NCBI GenBank assembly: GCA_951230915.1
Contig: OX579635.1
Coordinates: forward strand, 5,828,001-5,892,000
Length of the DNA: 64,000 nt
From: Antitrichia curtipendula
Lineage: Eukaryota; Streptophyta; Bryopsida; Hypnales; Leucodontaceae
Reading direction: 5' to 3'
In this document: in pieces, positions 20,640 to 31,989 of the stretch
How positions within the stretch are numbered: position 1 is the first letter of the stretch
How the letters are laid out: every line of letters begins with the position of its first letter
The notes under the pieces: generated by a model
What the model saw: the letters and a program-made list of their open reading frames with translations, nothing else
What the model was told of the DNA's origin: nothing
The model's database searches: none
Made by a program: the position numbers and the translations under genes

Positions 20640-23145
20640 GCTGGCCGAGTGTAACTCATTTCTAATCCTTGTTCGGAGAATTTTTCATTTATGTGGTTTG
20701 GCACTCTCGGACTTGTCAGGACAGATGTCCTCCCTCTCAATCGGGCATTAGACTACGGTGGCGGGTAGTTTAAGAGTGCTAACTTAATGTTCACACTTGT
20801 TTCAATTAGAAGACAAATAAATACCAGAGATGACATTCAAATGCTCAAAAAACAAGGTTTAATGCTCATTTAGAATGGAATTATATTTTGTTGCACGTAA
20901 ATAATGGAAAAAACATAGCAAAAACCATAGAAGGTCAAATTGAAAACTTCTTAATGTCAGTCCTAGAATGTTCTATTTGGATGTTCATGTTAATATTTGA
21001 TTCATTCTAATTGCACCCATTTTCACGAAAGTTGTTGGCATTTGGGCAATGTTTTTTTTACAAAAATCCCAGAATCTCTCAATCCCTTAAAATAATTTAT
21101 ATTCTGTAGGGCTCAAATTCGAATTCAAATGAATTTTATCAATTATAACTCAAACAATTTCACCTTTGGAATTATTGTATTTTGATTCCATCCTTCCCTG
21201 CATGTAAGTGCACCTGACAATTTAGTATTTTGTTGAATTTTAAACCCTGTCTACACTAATATACTCAACTCAAAGTCTCAAACGTACAAACATTCAATAA
21301 CTTACTAAGCCCGGATCAAATATACAAAGACCAAGAGAATAAACCACCCTCTAAATGCTCTAGTTAAAGGTAGTAAGATTAAAACTCTAAAATGGTTAAT
21401 TATGAAATAAGTGAAAGACCTCCTAAACAACATATGTCATATGCATATCATTGATTAATGTAAAACATAGTTTTGGCTTTCCATTCATACATTACAGAAA
21501 AAGAATGTAGCCCTATACATCTAAACTTAAGAATGTTTTACCTTCTAAAGATATTGTTATGCCGTTTTTTGGTGTCTTCAATATGTTTTATAAAACTTTG
21601 ATTTTAAATCATTAATCTATTTTTTTCCAATTCAAACTTCAAAGACTACATCTCGATTAAGTTTTGCACTTATAATGCCAACTAAAAAAAGGAAGAACAT
21701 TTTTCGTGGTTTCCGGTCCATGCTAGGTTTTGAAGTAAATCCTATAGGACAATATCCTAAATCCCAAACCCTAAACCCTAAACCCTAAACCCTCTTCACT
21801 GTTGCAATTTTAAGAGTATTTGATGTTCAAGTTTATGTAACTATAGCAAATAAGAGTGGATTGGTGTAATAAAATTGAAATGCAACATTGAGTACATGAA
21901 CTTCACATTTTGGTGGTCTCTATATTTTTTTTATGGCTCCTAAACTATAAAGCAACTAACGGTGAATTATTATAGTTTTTCATATGGATTGTTTATTAAT
22001 TGCTTATGTAGTACCGTATGTTAACCACTAAACTGACTAAAGTCCCAAGGCCTCTTTTGCATCCTATATCTGAAATAAATTGCCATTTCTATAGTAAAGA
22101 ATGTAAAAAAAAAATGAATGTGTTTAGGACTTTAGGCCTTTAAGGTGCACATCTACTTGTAGTATGTAAGATCTCATACTAGAGTTCTAGAGTAGTGTTC
22201 AATTGACCAGAAGAAATTTCACAAACTTTGCCTATATAGAATTGTAGATTGCAAGATATTTACAATAAACTTCAACCTCGGAACGCCCAACGACATCATT
22301 TAGTGCCAATTTGATGGCAATTCAATCACTTCAATGAGATGGAAAGATTGTGGAAGCGTTCAATTCATTTTTCGGGGACCTTCCATGTTGAGTTCCAAAG
22401 TGTATCCAAATGATTTTGTAGTCTTTCCGATATTTGCCTCCGCATAATTTAGAGTTTAGGAAAAAAAAAAAAAAAAATGCTACTTTAGTGTATCTTGGGA
22501 AGTTGTTGCTCCTTAGTCTAAATCTGAAATTTATCCCCCAAATTGATATTTTCTGAGTTCGAGTCTAACTATAAGGCAAAAGTTCATTTTCTCTAGTTCC
22601 TATTTTATGTAAAATCCCCCAACACGACCCTAAAAATGAAATTTCATTATTGCGATTTGCACTTCGAATGTGTTTTTAATGTCTACTACATTTAGTACAT
22701 TCTAAATAAATCATGAAATGGAAATTAAGTTTATGCTATGATCGACTCTAATGTCATTATCCTTGTAATATAAGGTAAACCTACCTATGACAGGCAGAAT
22801 GACTGATTTGTTGTATTGCCTTTAGCAAAAATAATCAAATTTTTTCCATACAAAGACACATGTGAGAAATGAAGAACGCAACTGGAATTTTATTTTTTGG
22901 ATTAAATATGATTTTTTTTAAAATTTTGAAGTGTACTGTCCAGTAAGCCCAAAAGAGTTTGTAGACTACCCCAAATCAGCAGAAAATTGTTTCCATGATG
23001 GTCATCTTCCCACTTAAAACAGTCATAACATTTTCTAAGATGGCTACAAAACTTTCTAACATGGACATGACATGAAGAAATAAAAAAACTGCTTTTTACT
23101 AAAAATAAAAAATCAATTTTCAAAAGAATACCCATAAAAATTTTA
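20640..23145. other. AT-rich spacer between the two internal arrays
   Basis: A 2.5 kb stretch without a gene. It contains a telomere-like run near 21,766, a 17-base A tract at 22,459 onward, and near 22,035 a sequence resembling one end of the TTAA-target family (CTAAAGTCCCAAGGCC) with no partner. Its composition differs sharply from the GC-rich arrays on both sides. Confidence 0.5.
21766..21793 (-). repeat. Interstitial plant telomere repeat
   Basis: Four perfect AAACCCT units, the Arabidopsis-type telomere repeat in reverse orientation. Such runs can mark double-strand-break repair or act as regulatory telo-boxes. Confidence 0.8.
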
Positions 23146-23149
23146 GAGG

Positions 23150-23860
23150 GCCGTCTAGGACGTTCGGCAGGCCGTCAAGAGGATGGGCGGGCCGTTCCCG
23201 ACCAGGGACAGGCCGTCGAGAGGACGGGCAGGCCGTCCCAGACCACGAACAGGCCGTCAAGAGGATAGGCGGGCCGTTCCCGACCAGGGACAGGCCGTCG
23301 AGAGGACGGGCAGGCCGTCCCAGACCACGAACAGGCCGTCCCAGACCACGAACAGGCCGTCGAGAGGATAGGCGGGCCGTTCCCGACCAGTGACAGGTCG
23401 TCGAAGAGATGGGCACCCCGTCCTTTTGGACGACCTTTCCGTCCAAGAGACGGGTAGGCCGTCAAAGAGGACGGGTATCCCGTCGAGGAGATGGGTTTGC
23501 CGTCCACGAGACGGGTATGCCGTCCAAGAGAGGGGTATGCTGTCAAGGAGACGGGTATGCCGTCCAGGAGACGGGTATTCCGTCGAGGGGACGGGCAATC
23601 CGTCGAGGGGACGGGCAATCCGTCGAGGGGACGGGCAATCCGTCGAGGGGACGAGCAGGCCGTCGACGGAACGGGCAGACCGCCGAGAGGACGGAAAATC
23701 CGTACGTCCAAGTCTCGAGCGGCGGTGTAATTATTTCCCGAACTTGTTGACGGCGCCCCGAACCCATTGATGACGTCCCAACACTGTGTCGGACCTTTGT
23801 GGACGTATCGGCCGTCCATTCCAGGGCTGTCCCACGCCCTGGACGGTCTGGATTCGGAGG
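23150..23860. repeat. Internal GGACGG array, second
   Basis: About 700 bp of repeats. The first half has units of roughly 81 bp mixing GGCCGTCGAGAGGACGGGCA and GGCCGTCCCAGACCACGAACA. The second half has 20-bp units, with an exact triplet of CGTCGAGGGGACGGGCAATC at 23,581-23,640. It lies just upstream of the RING-gene promoter. Frames predicted through it on both strands are artefacts. Confidence 0.85.
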
Positions 23861-23926
23861 GGGACGCGATGATGTTATGTTAATTACCCTGCCTAATCGG
23901 GTCGATTATTGGGGGGTATAAGTAAA

Positions 23927-23934
23927 CTTTTTTG
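23927..23934 (+). promoter_or_regulatory. Possible TATA box for the RING gene
   Basis: TATAAGTA about 190 bases before an apparent 3' splice site at 24,119. The first exon would then be short and non-coding or start upstream of that site. Confidence 0.35.
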
Positions 23935-24119
23935 GACAGTTTACGTGCTTCCTCTTTTGAGTTGCACTGCCCGAGCTTGAGAAAGCTTCGCTCTGCAATT
24001 TGAGGGGAAGTGTTATACATTTGACATTGTTTTGCCACATTTCAGTTGCCTTCACGCAACAGAAGGCAAAGCAAATTGTCATTGTATTTGTATACAGTAT
24101 CGTGTGTGTCATTTTACAG

Positions 24120-24752
24120 GTATCAAGAACGGACGTAGAGGATGTAGCAGGAGGTTCGGGACCTGGAGGTGACCCCCCAAGAGGTTTGGGACTTGGAGGT
24201 GACCCCCCAGGTAGAAGGAAGAAAGGAAACAGAGCAACCTTGGATTGGGGCACACTTAATGCAGAAGAGGTTATGGCAAAGCTTGGGTGGTTGGAGGCAG
24301 ATGGCCCATGGACAAGAGTGATATGTCGTCAATATATAGATTGGGCCCACATCAACCGCCATTGGCCACATGACCGGTACGAGGTGCACGTGAAATCTGG
24401 CGTGGTAAATATTGACCAGTGCCAACATCCGCACTTCAAGAAGAGGATGATTGAAGTATCATTGGCACTTTGGGGGGCAAGATCCAAGAAAGACGGGACA
24501 CTTTCATTGTGCCAAATGGCATATGCGGAGGTTTTTCTTGGCAAGGATGTGGACTGGAGCAGCTTTTTGGGCAAATCGCGGAATAATACATTTCCAAATC
24601 GAACTCGCCACATTGCACCAAATCCTACTGTGCCGTTGGACAATGTACCAAATCTTGCCGTGCCATTGGATGATGTCCAAAATGTGCAAATGGACGTGGT
24701 TCCACTGGCAGAGCGTCCAGGGACGGAGTTGATGGAGATAGAAGTTGGTTAG
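24120..24752 (+). CDS. N-terminal part of the RING cargo protein
   Basis: The open frame runs from 24,000, but CATTTTACAG ending at 24,119 looks like a 3' splice site and the residues before it are hydrophobic and AT-coded, so the coding exon probably starts at 24,120. It has a Gly/Pro-rich repeat (GGDPPRGLGLGGDPPGRRKKG), then a folded-looking domain with many Trp and His (EEVMAKLGWLEADGPW, WAHINRHWPHDRYEVH, VDWSSFLGKSRNN) that I do not recognise, then a duplicated TVPLDNVPNLAVPLDDV linker. A single TAG at 24,750-24,752 ends it; the same frame then continues directly into the coiled-coil/RING part. This is either a nonsense mutation of one long gene or a readthrough codon. Confidence 0.55.
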   Translation, partial: VSRTDVEDVAGGSGPGGDPPRGLGLGGDPPGRRKKGNRATLDWGTLNAEEVMAKLGWLEADGPWTRVICRQYIDWAHINRHWPHDRYEVHVKSGVVNIDQCQHPHFKKRMIEVSLALWGARSKKDGTLSLCQMAYAEVFLGKDVDWSSFLGKSRNNTFPNRTRHIAPNPTVPLDNVPNLAVPLDDVQNVQMDVVPLAERPGTELMEIEVG

Positions 24753-25952
24753 GGCAGCGGTCCAGATGTAAACCAACAAGCTGTGATTGGTGGAGTGCAA
24801 GCTGACGGTGAAGAAGTAATTCGCTTGCGCCAATTAGTACAAACACTGCAAGCAGAAAAAGAAGAAACACGACGACAACATGCTGTAGTGTTGGAAGTTC
24901 ATCATGCAAGGATGCGGGCCGTTCAAGATGAAAATGTGCGCCTCATCACACGTGAAGCCAAGCTCGTAGAGCGTGAAAGGCGGGTCAGCACAGACTCAGT
25001 TCCACCACTCGATCTTGTAGTGGAACGTGCTACATACGGTGCAGACAAAGACACACCAGGCCCGAGCAATACATCTGAGTTTGTGCTGCGATCACGATCC
25101 ACTTTTCCAAGTGCAGAAAGTGCCACATTGGATATTATGCGTGCACGTGCTGAGCGAGTTGAAGCAGAGCTTGGAAGTACTCGCACAAATGTGGAAGAAT
25201 TAACAAACGCCATGCATGTTTTGGAACTTCGTGCCAACAACGCCGAGGCAGAGGTGGCGGTGGTTACTGCAGCTAGAACAACCTTGGAGCAGACCATGAC
25301 CGCATTGAGTGCTGAAAATATGCGGTTGGTTCAAAATCCTCAGACGGAGCAGAGGCTGCTTCAAGTGTGCAACATGAAGTTGACATGCATCTTAGCGCTA
25401 AAAGAGGCTGAGCAAATGCAACGTGAAGTGAGGAGAGTGGCTGCAGAATTCAATGATGGCGGTCAACGTTATTTTGGCTTGACCTCGTGGCCTCGGGTGG
25501 CAGAAATGTTCACCGATGATTTGCCAGCGTATAGAGAGAATTCAAGCATCGATTGGAATGCCCGTCCAGACTTGGAGTTCCAATATAATATCGATCGCCA
25601 ACGGTACGGGCCACCCAACAACGATGGCATTACGCCACTAGTGTGGCCTTCCGTTCCAGATTTTGTAAAAGATGGAACAACATGTACAATGTGCCAACAA
25701 CCGTTTGGCCCCGAGGGTGGATGGAATCTTGGTACATGTGGCCATCTATATCACCCCGTGTGTCTTATTCCACACATGGTCACCAGAAAGAGATGTGCGC
25801 AATGCAGGGCTCCATTTCATGCACGACTGTACAAAACATTTGGCCTTGAAAACCACATGCCTCAACATTACGAGTACAATGAAGAAAATTTACCGGGCCC
25901 CGGTAATAGATGTAATGTTACGGAACGTCCGGAAACTAAACTTAATACATAA
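24753..25952 (+). CDS. Coiled-coil RING-finger cargo protein
   Basis: In frame with the preceding segment past one TAG; there is no ATG near the frame start (a GTG at 24,783 opens the listed frame). Numbering from 24,783, residues 10-70 and 115-220 are heptad-rich coiled coils (EVIRLRQLVQTLQAEKEETR; ERVEAELGSTRTNVEELTNA). A Trp/Pro-rich segment follows, then a RING-H2-like finger at 301-341: CTMC, then GTCGHLYHPVCL, then RCAQCRAPF, giving Cys-x2-Cys, Cys-x-His-x2-His-x2-Cys, Cys-x2-Cys. RING fingers usually recruit E2 enzymes for ubiquitin transfer, so an E3-ligase role is plausible. The frame after about 25,907 is probably intron: CG/GTAATAG at 25,911 fits a donor whose phase matches the exon at 29,316. 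Unusual cargo for a hAT element. Confidence 0.65.
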   Translation, partial: GSGPDVNQQAVIGGVQADGEEVIRLRQLVQTLQAEKEETRRQHAVVLEVHHARMRAVQDENVRLITREAKLVERERRVSTDSVPPLDLVVERATYGADKDTPGPSNTSEFVLRSRSTFPSAESATLDIMRARAERVEAELGSTRTNVEELTNAMHVLELRANNAEAEVAVVTAARTTLEQTMTALSAENMRLVQNPQTEQRLLQVCNMKLTCILALKEAEQMQREVRRVAAEFNDGGQRYFGLTSWPRVAEMFTDDLPAYRENSSIDWNARPDLEFQYNIDRQRYGPPNNDGITPLVWPSVPDFVKDGTTCTMCQQPFGPEGGWNLGTCGHLYHPVCLIPHMVTRKRCAQCRAPFHARLYKTFGLENHMPQHYEYNEENLPGPGNRCNVTERPETKLNT

Positions 25953-26184
25953 AATAGAGATATATAGAAGAAGAACTTTGAAATTTTTGCATAAGTATAG
26001 AAGTTTAGGCGCTAGAAACCTACATTAGAAAAGATCTCTTTCGTAGGAAAGTTAAAACTCTAATTAGGTTAAAACAGTGTTCCGGAACCAGTAGCCGGAT
26101 AGTCAGAAGTTCCGGATCGTAGGGGTTCCGGCTAGGGAACTTACGGGAACTCCACCGGTTCGGGAACTTAGGGTTTCGCGCCGC

Positions 26185-26193
26185 TATATAAAA
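26185..26193 (+). promoter_or_regulatory. TATA box of the gag-like unit
   Basis: TATATAAAA in a GC-rich context, about 140 bases upstream of the ATG at 26,328; a textbook plant core promoter spacing. Confidence 0.6.
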
Positions 26194-26327
26194 CCCGCCG
26201 CCATTCTCATTCGGTCTCTTTTCTCTGCGGCATTTTCGCGAGTACGTTTAGTGAGAGAAAGAGTGGTGAGATAGGATCGAGGTAGGAAGCGGAAGTAAGG
26301 TCGGTGCAACTCCGGAAGACCGACAGG

Positions 26328-28235
26328 ATGACAGAAACTCGAGCCCGTAGACTGGCGGTGACCGCACGGACTGTCAGCCCGGTGATTCCGTTCGATACGG
26401 ATCGCCATAGAGAGTTGCAGGAGGATTTAGAGACCATGGGCTGTGTCGGATTCTTACACCGCCCATGGGACTTGAAGAGTGAAGGAATGATTGAGGAACT
26501 CCTTTACGGAGTTCCCAATCAGTATGAGTTGACGGTGAGGGGCCGCCCGAGAGCTTGGACACAAGAGCTCTGGGCCGGAATGTACTTTGCACTGAACCGG
26601 GGGCATGGATGGGCCGGCCGGCCGGAGAAGTTCGCGGCGGAAAGATTCCGGAACTCCGCCGACCCAAAGGAGGGGTTTGCAGCGACAGATTGCGTGTACG
26701 CCCGGGATCAGCAACTCTTAGAGTTTCTGATTCCCATCCTGTATCCGGAAAAGCCTAGCCGGGTGACCACCACGGTGGCCAACACCATTTTTGGGGCTTT
26801 AGGAAATAGGGTTAACCCGCCCCCAAGATCCGTAAATTGGGGCGGACTTATTCACTTGATTGTGGATAAGTTAGCGAATGGGATTTCAGGACGGAAGACT
26901 AGTCACATTAGCCCGTACTTGTTCCACTTGTACCACCGGATGGAAACCCTGAGCGAGACGGAGCAGCTTATGTACAAGAAGGGGGAAAATCTCCTCAAGT
27001 ACGGGCTGAGACCGGAACCGCAGCCAGAGGAGCCAGAATCCGAGGAGGAGGACGTTCCGGAGGAAACACAGACCACTCCGGAGAAGGCCGGAACCAGTAG
27101 GCGGAAGTCCACCGACCGGACAGCGCGAGGGAAACAAGTGGCGGAAGGTTCCGTCCAGCCGGAAAGCCCGCACGAGGAGTTGGATCCAGTCGAGAACGCC
27201 ATACATTGGCTGCGAACGACGAGGACGGTGAACGACCGGATGGCAGCAGTACTCCAAGACGTTTGCCATTCGTTAGGAGTGAAGGACGAGAGAGAGATCT
27301 TGGCCGCCATCGCACGAAGACCGAATCCGGAAGACGTCAAGGTTCTGTACGATCAGATCCGGAGTCTTCAGGAGGAACGGGATCAGTTCCGGAGCCAGCA
27401 CCAGTGGTCGGAACGGGAGATGCACATCGCGAACCGGAAGTCCACGGAAGCGATGGCTCTAGTACGGAAGCTGGGAGAACTGATCGACCTTCCGGCCAGC
27501 ACCATCTCGAGGGCCCAACTCTGGAACTCACAGATGGTGGCCCAAGGCCACATTACCGGAACGAAGGTCGTACTCATCCTGACGGATTTCGAAGCCCGGA
27601 TGGAGGGAGTGCTGAAGGAGATGCGATAGCTAATTGGAAGCCTCGACCCGAACCTGCTTGACCAAGCAATGTTCGCTGATCTTCCGGGAGGAGAGTTCCA
27701 AGAAACTCATGGAGCCGGAACTTCAACGGGAAAGAGGATTCCGGAAATCCCGACTCACGTGGTCACTTATCCGGAGGTTAAAACGCCGAAAGAAGCAGGC
27801 ACGCAGACCACCGTCCAGGAGGGGACAGCCGGAAGACAGGCGGCGGTAAACCTGTTTCCGCCTCTCCAGCTGGCGGAGACGGAAGCTGAGGCCATAGCAG
27901 CAGCAAGTGTCCAGAATCCTGCCCGGACCGATCCGGACAGGTTTATGCATATGCAGAACACTCCACCACCAGCGAATCCGGGCAACACCGTCATTAATTT
28001 GACGGAGACAAAGACGACACGGCAGTGACACACGAGAATCGAGGAGCCGCTGGAGATCGATGAGACGGAAGAGGAATCTGCGGAGTCTCACTCCCAATCG
28101 GATGGGACGGATTCTGATCCGCCTCAGATCCGGACTCGGTCGGCAACGAAGAGGACTCCAGCAAAGGTAACTGCCCGGAAGTCCACTCCAGCGAATCTTA
28201 GGGCCGGACCATCGACAAAGAAGCCCCGCAAATGA
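26328..28235 (+). pseudogene. Gag-like open frame with two in-frame stops
   Basis: One reading frame of about 636 codons interrupted only by TAG at 27,627 and TGA at 28,026. It starts MTETRARRLAVTARTVSPV. The first 200 residues are helical and Trp-rich (GFLHRPWDLKSEGMIEELLYG, ELWAGMYFALNRGHGW, AATDCVYARDQQLLEFLIPILYP), similar in style to the plant retrotransposon gag/transposase-associated domain. The middle is acidic and disordered, then a coiled coil (DQIRSLQEERDQFRSQHQ), and the tail is basic (RSATKRTPAKVTARKSTPAN). No protease, reverse transcriptase or integrase motifs follow. The clean frame between the stops indicates recent inactivation or suppression. Function is inferred by resemblance only. 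Confidence 0.55.
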
Positions 28236-29315
28236 CTAGTGCGAGTGGGTGTCTTTTTTTAGTTAGGATTTTGACTTATTAGTTATTTCCGGAAACGGGT
28301 AACCCGGACTGTGGGCCCCTAGTTCCGGACTTTTAGGCTGTCAAACGGCTTTCCGGTTTTGCCGGAACGGTTATTAGGACCGTTAGCCGGGTTTTGTGTG
28401 GGCCTTTTGGCCGCTTTTTGTTTGCTTTTAAGGGCAGGCCGGCTTGTTGGCCTGTCATTCCCTTTCTTGTCATTTAATCGAAGCTTACCGGAGATCAATT
28501 TGATCATCTTTTTGCGTATCGCGTTGATGATTGAGTCGTACACTGGTTTGTGAGTGAGAGTGTGTGAGAGGGAGTCCGGATTCTTGGGTTGACGGATACA
28601 TATGCTGTGACGGAAGAGCTTTAGATGTGTGAATGAGGAGCTGTGCATGGTGCCTTTAAATTGCTGGAACGGTGATCCGGTGGAAGCCTGTTACGGGTGA
28701 GGGTGCGAGTCCGGAAGTCCAGGGAGGATTCCGTGCGGAGATAAGCAACCGCCTGAGGAATTATCCCAGCCATCAGAAGGTCTGCCAACCTCTGGAGCAC
28801 TCGAGAGTTACGAAGTCAACACTACAATCCGGAAAGTCTGGATCTGTCGTTGTAGTAAGGTGGATCTAACCGGACCTTGTGTGACCTACTTTCCGGATAC
28901 GTCATCTGGAAGATTGTGAGGGTACAGATTCTCCCTTTGCTATTACCGTATAATTCTTGGGTGTTTGTTTTGTTTGTTACGGATAGAGAGTGTGAACCAA
29001 GAGTGGCGAGTCCCTGCCCCTCGGAAAGATCAATAGTGGACCCCCTGAGGGTGAAACAGGGGTATCTAAAACCAGTTACTTGAGAGAGTTGGAATCGGAA
29101 TCCGGAATAGGGCGGATCCGGATTTGAATCCGGAAAATACTAGTTTCCGGAAGATAGCAATAGAGTGTACGGATTGCTTGGGGTGTTTTTGGAAGTGATC
29201 CGGATACCCAAAACTTGCAGCAACATACTAGAATTCCCTGGGACGATAACTCGTGTCATCTTACCACATTTTTGTGCTAAAGATACTTACACGCTAACTA
29301 CGCGTGCGACAATAG

Positions 29316-29748
29316 AGTACATTGGGGGTCCGACATGACATGGCTTTGGAAGTGGGGCCACCACAACCGACACCTCCCGACAGGAACGGTGGCTGACATA
29401 CCATGGACGAGTGACAACCAAGTGACAGAGGTGATCAGGAGGGTGTTTGGAGACAGTGATCCAAGGCGTCGACTATATTTTGGTCAGATTGCCGGTGGAC
29501 ATTGGGACCCAGAACGCTTAATTTTTATACGCGCACCACATCCACAACGCATCATGTTTAACTCTCAAGGCCAGCCAGTCAGATTTGAGGGGGAATTGAG
29601 CTATGAGGAAGAAATGGCGTACATTGAAGACAATACCTTCCATGAGCCAGCCCTCGTGAATGACATTTTTGGGCACTTACATGATAGATACAATATAGAA
29701 GCACTTCAGCTTCTGAGGACTTTCGAATCGCAAGAAGAACTGCAGTGA
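29316..29748 (+). CDS. Probable last exon of the RING cargo gene
   Basis: A frame of about 144 codons beginning after an AG at 29,314-29,315; the ATG at 29,335 lies inside it. The sequence runs VHWGSDMTWLWKWGHHNRH, then IPWTSDNQVTEVIRRVFGDS, RRRLYFGQIAGGHWDPERLI and an acidic C-terminus. Not a recognised domain. The acceptor phase (one base of a codon) complements the donor at 25,911 (two bases), so splicing out the gag-like insertion would keep the RING frame open. It is otherwise hard to explain why a conserved-looking frame follows the insertion. Alternative: an independent small gene. Confidence 0.5.
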
Positions 29749-30066
29749 TTTTTGAAAAATAGCATAGCACGCGGCGTTGTAATCGAAGATGTAGACTAGA
29801 TTGTGTATAACTAGATAGATGTATAGAATTAAATACCAAAAGTTGTACAAAGTGAACGTATGTAATTATGGAAAGCCTTTATTAGTTTACCATGTACTTC
29901 AACGGATTTATAAAATATGTACATTTATTGTTTTCTTTCCACCTCGTGTATTGTTGCTTCGCCTTTGTCAATTTTTGTAATCTATTGGACCTTTTTGTAA
30001 TAGTATAGAAGAAGCTTGTATGCTTAAATGGTAGGTAAAAGAGTGTTCTATTTTATTTTTGGTGAA

Positions 30067-30696
30067 GCCCTAAAGTCGGAAGTCCATTTTTTGGCCCAAA
30101 CCACCCTAAATCACCACTTTTGCTATGTTCACCTATGAATTAAATTTTCCAATTTATTTTTTGAATCGAACCAAAGGATCTTGTTCTACACTTGTCTTAG
30201 ATGACGTGATAAAAAATTTGTGATGTTTGACTGTATGGATTGAAAGTTATTAGCATTTGAAGTGAAAGAAACAAATTTATTTTAAGAAGTTGCTAGGATT
30301 GCCCGCTCCACAAAAAACCCATAACTTTTCCATTCCTAATCCAAATGGGATGAATGAAAGCCTCCCATTTAAAAGAAAATACAATCCAACTGGAAAAAAA
30401 ATATACAAATTTGTATTTCATTTTTTTGTGGATTTTTTTGTCTACCCGGAGTCTTGGACCGCCCGGTGTCCCGATCTCCCCTGTTTGAGGTTATTGTGGC
30501 ATACCCTTTGCTCCTAGGCACCGATTGGAATAGAAATTGTATTATGAATGAACTCATAAGTTTATCTATCATTCTATTTTATCATTCTTATGAAAAAGTT
30601 TTCAAAAGTTTTAGTAAAAAATGAGATCATAGGAGCCTATCGAAAATCCATTTTGTCCCTGGCAGAAAGGACAATGAGAGTATGTTACTTTAGGGG
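30067..30696. mobile_element. Degraded TTAA-target miniature element in the hAT cargo
   Basis: A 630-bp block with ends GCCCTAAAGTC and ACTTTAGGGG. The flanks TGAA and CTAA look like mutated TTAA. Internal sequence (CCATAACTTTTCCATT, AATCCAAATGGGATGAATGAAAG) matches the other family members. It inserted after the giant element formed. Confidence 0.6.
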
Positions 30697-31989
30697 CTAA
30701 GAAATAAAAACAATGGAAATTCTTTACCAAAGCAAGACATAAGTAACAAATTATTTGATTGCCTCATATTTGATGAAATCTCCTTTAAGTCTTTAGAATT
30801 AAATCAAAAAATAATTCACGTTTTGTAACTTTTGTTCTATTAGTTTTAATGTTTTTTTGGTTGGACTATTGATTGACTACTCCCTCATGTTTATTTTTAA
30901 ATCCAAAGTTTACAAATTAAAGTATTGAACATTTTCCATTTTTTCTCAAATGGCATTATGGAAATCAAATGATCAAAGTTTAATATCTTGCAATTGCTAA
31001 CTTGATAAGGTCACATTACATGAAATTTATTTGAAAATCAATTGAAATAAATGACTTTATGAATGGCGATCCTATACTTGAAAGTCTTAAATTGAATAGA
31101 TTCTAATTTTTTTTTTTTCATTTCATTTCAAGGTGAACATGGAGAAATGTCAACTTGGATTTTTTTTTGGCAATAATTAGCATAGGGCCTACATGGCTAC
31201 ATGGATTTATATTTTTGAATTTCTTGCCATATAGTCAATGTAAAATCAATTTAGCAACTTCTCTAATTCGAAATTCAATAACAAACTTTAATCCCTAGAA
31301 TCCTAGATGCCCAAGGCATGTTTTGAGCTTCTACAAATTTGCTCTAAATTGAACAAAATGTTAACATTTTGATTAGGTGACTAGGCGTATCAATTCCAAA
31401 AAAATTGTAACCATATAAATTCAAACAAGACATATTAGGGGCTCATAGGTTGCTAAAACACAACAATATCACTTATAGAGTAAATGATTATAATGTTTGA
31501 ACATGAGGGTGTTAAAACTACAAAAATGATGTGAAGTCTTCCAATCCTCTTTTCAGTTTTCACAAGTAAAATTAAAAAAAATTTAGACCACAAAAATATG
31601 AGGTTAAATTACCGAAAATGTATAACCCCAAACAATTTATGGCTTTTAAAAATATACTCCATATTTTTTTTTAAAATAAAAAAAAAATTTGAATGTGATT
31701 TTTTCTCCAAGATCTTGTGTTTTCGAGGCACATTTCCAAAAGCTCTCAATGCTACAAGAAGTCAAGATTGCAATGGGTACCCTTGCACAAAGTCTTGAAA
31801 CGAAAAATCACTATCATTTATTTTTAAGAATAGACTATTGATGCTATAACTAGACTTCAAGAAGAACTTACTAAAAATAACAACTTGGATACTACTAAAA
31901 ATAGCAACTTGGTTAGGTTTTATTTAACTTCAAAATTTTGCCAACACCAGATTTGGGTGCTTCGGGCATTTAAGCCAAAAATCCAATCC
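30697..31989. other. AT-rich right spacer of the hAT element
   Basis: No gene recognised. A 66-codon frame at 31,598-31,798 lacks any domain. Confidence 0.5.

Larger units (their letters stand above)
25912..29315. mobile_element. Gag-like, CCGGA-rich insertion in an intron of the RING gene
   Basis: A block of about 3.4 kb with distinct composition: CCGGA/TCCGG occurs dozens of times, unlike flanking sequence. It has its own TATA box (26,185), a long gag-like frame, and a 3' part with GGGACGATAACTCGTG...ACGCGTGCGACAATAGAG that resembles the U5/leader side of plant LTR retrotransposons. I could not find paired long terminal repeats or a reverse transcriptase. It is therefore best called a non-autonomous retroelement-like insertion (TR-GAG or LARD type), probably truncated. 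Exact ends are uncertain to tens of bases. The apparent donor and acceptor around it belong to the host gene. Confidence 0.5.

Noticed and set aside
23257..23819. Proline/serine-rich frames up to 214 codons
   Set aside because: Same repeat artefact in the second internal array.
25912..29315. Complete LTR retrotransposon
   Set aside because: No matching terminal repeats (the TATA-containing 5' segment does not recur near 28.2-29.3 kb), no polymerase motifs, and no clear 5-bp target duplication.
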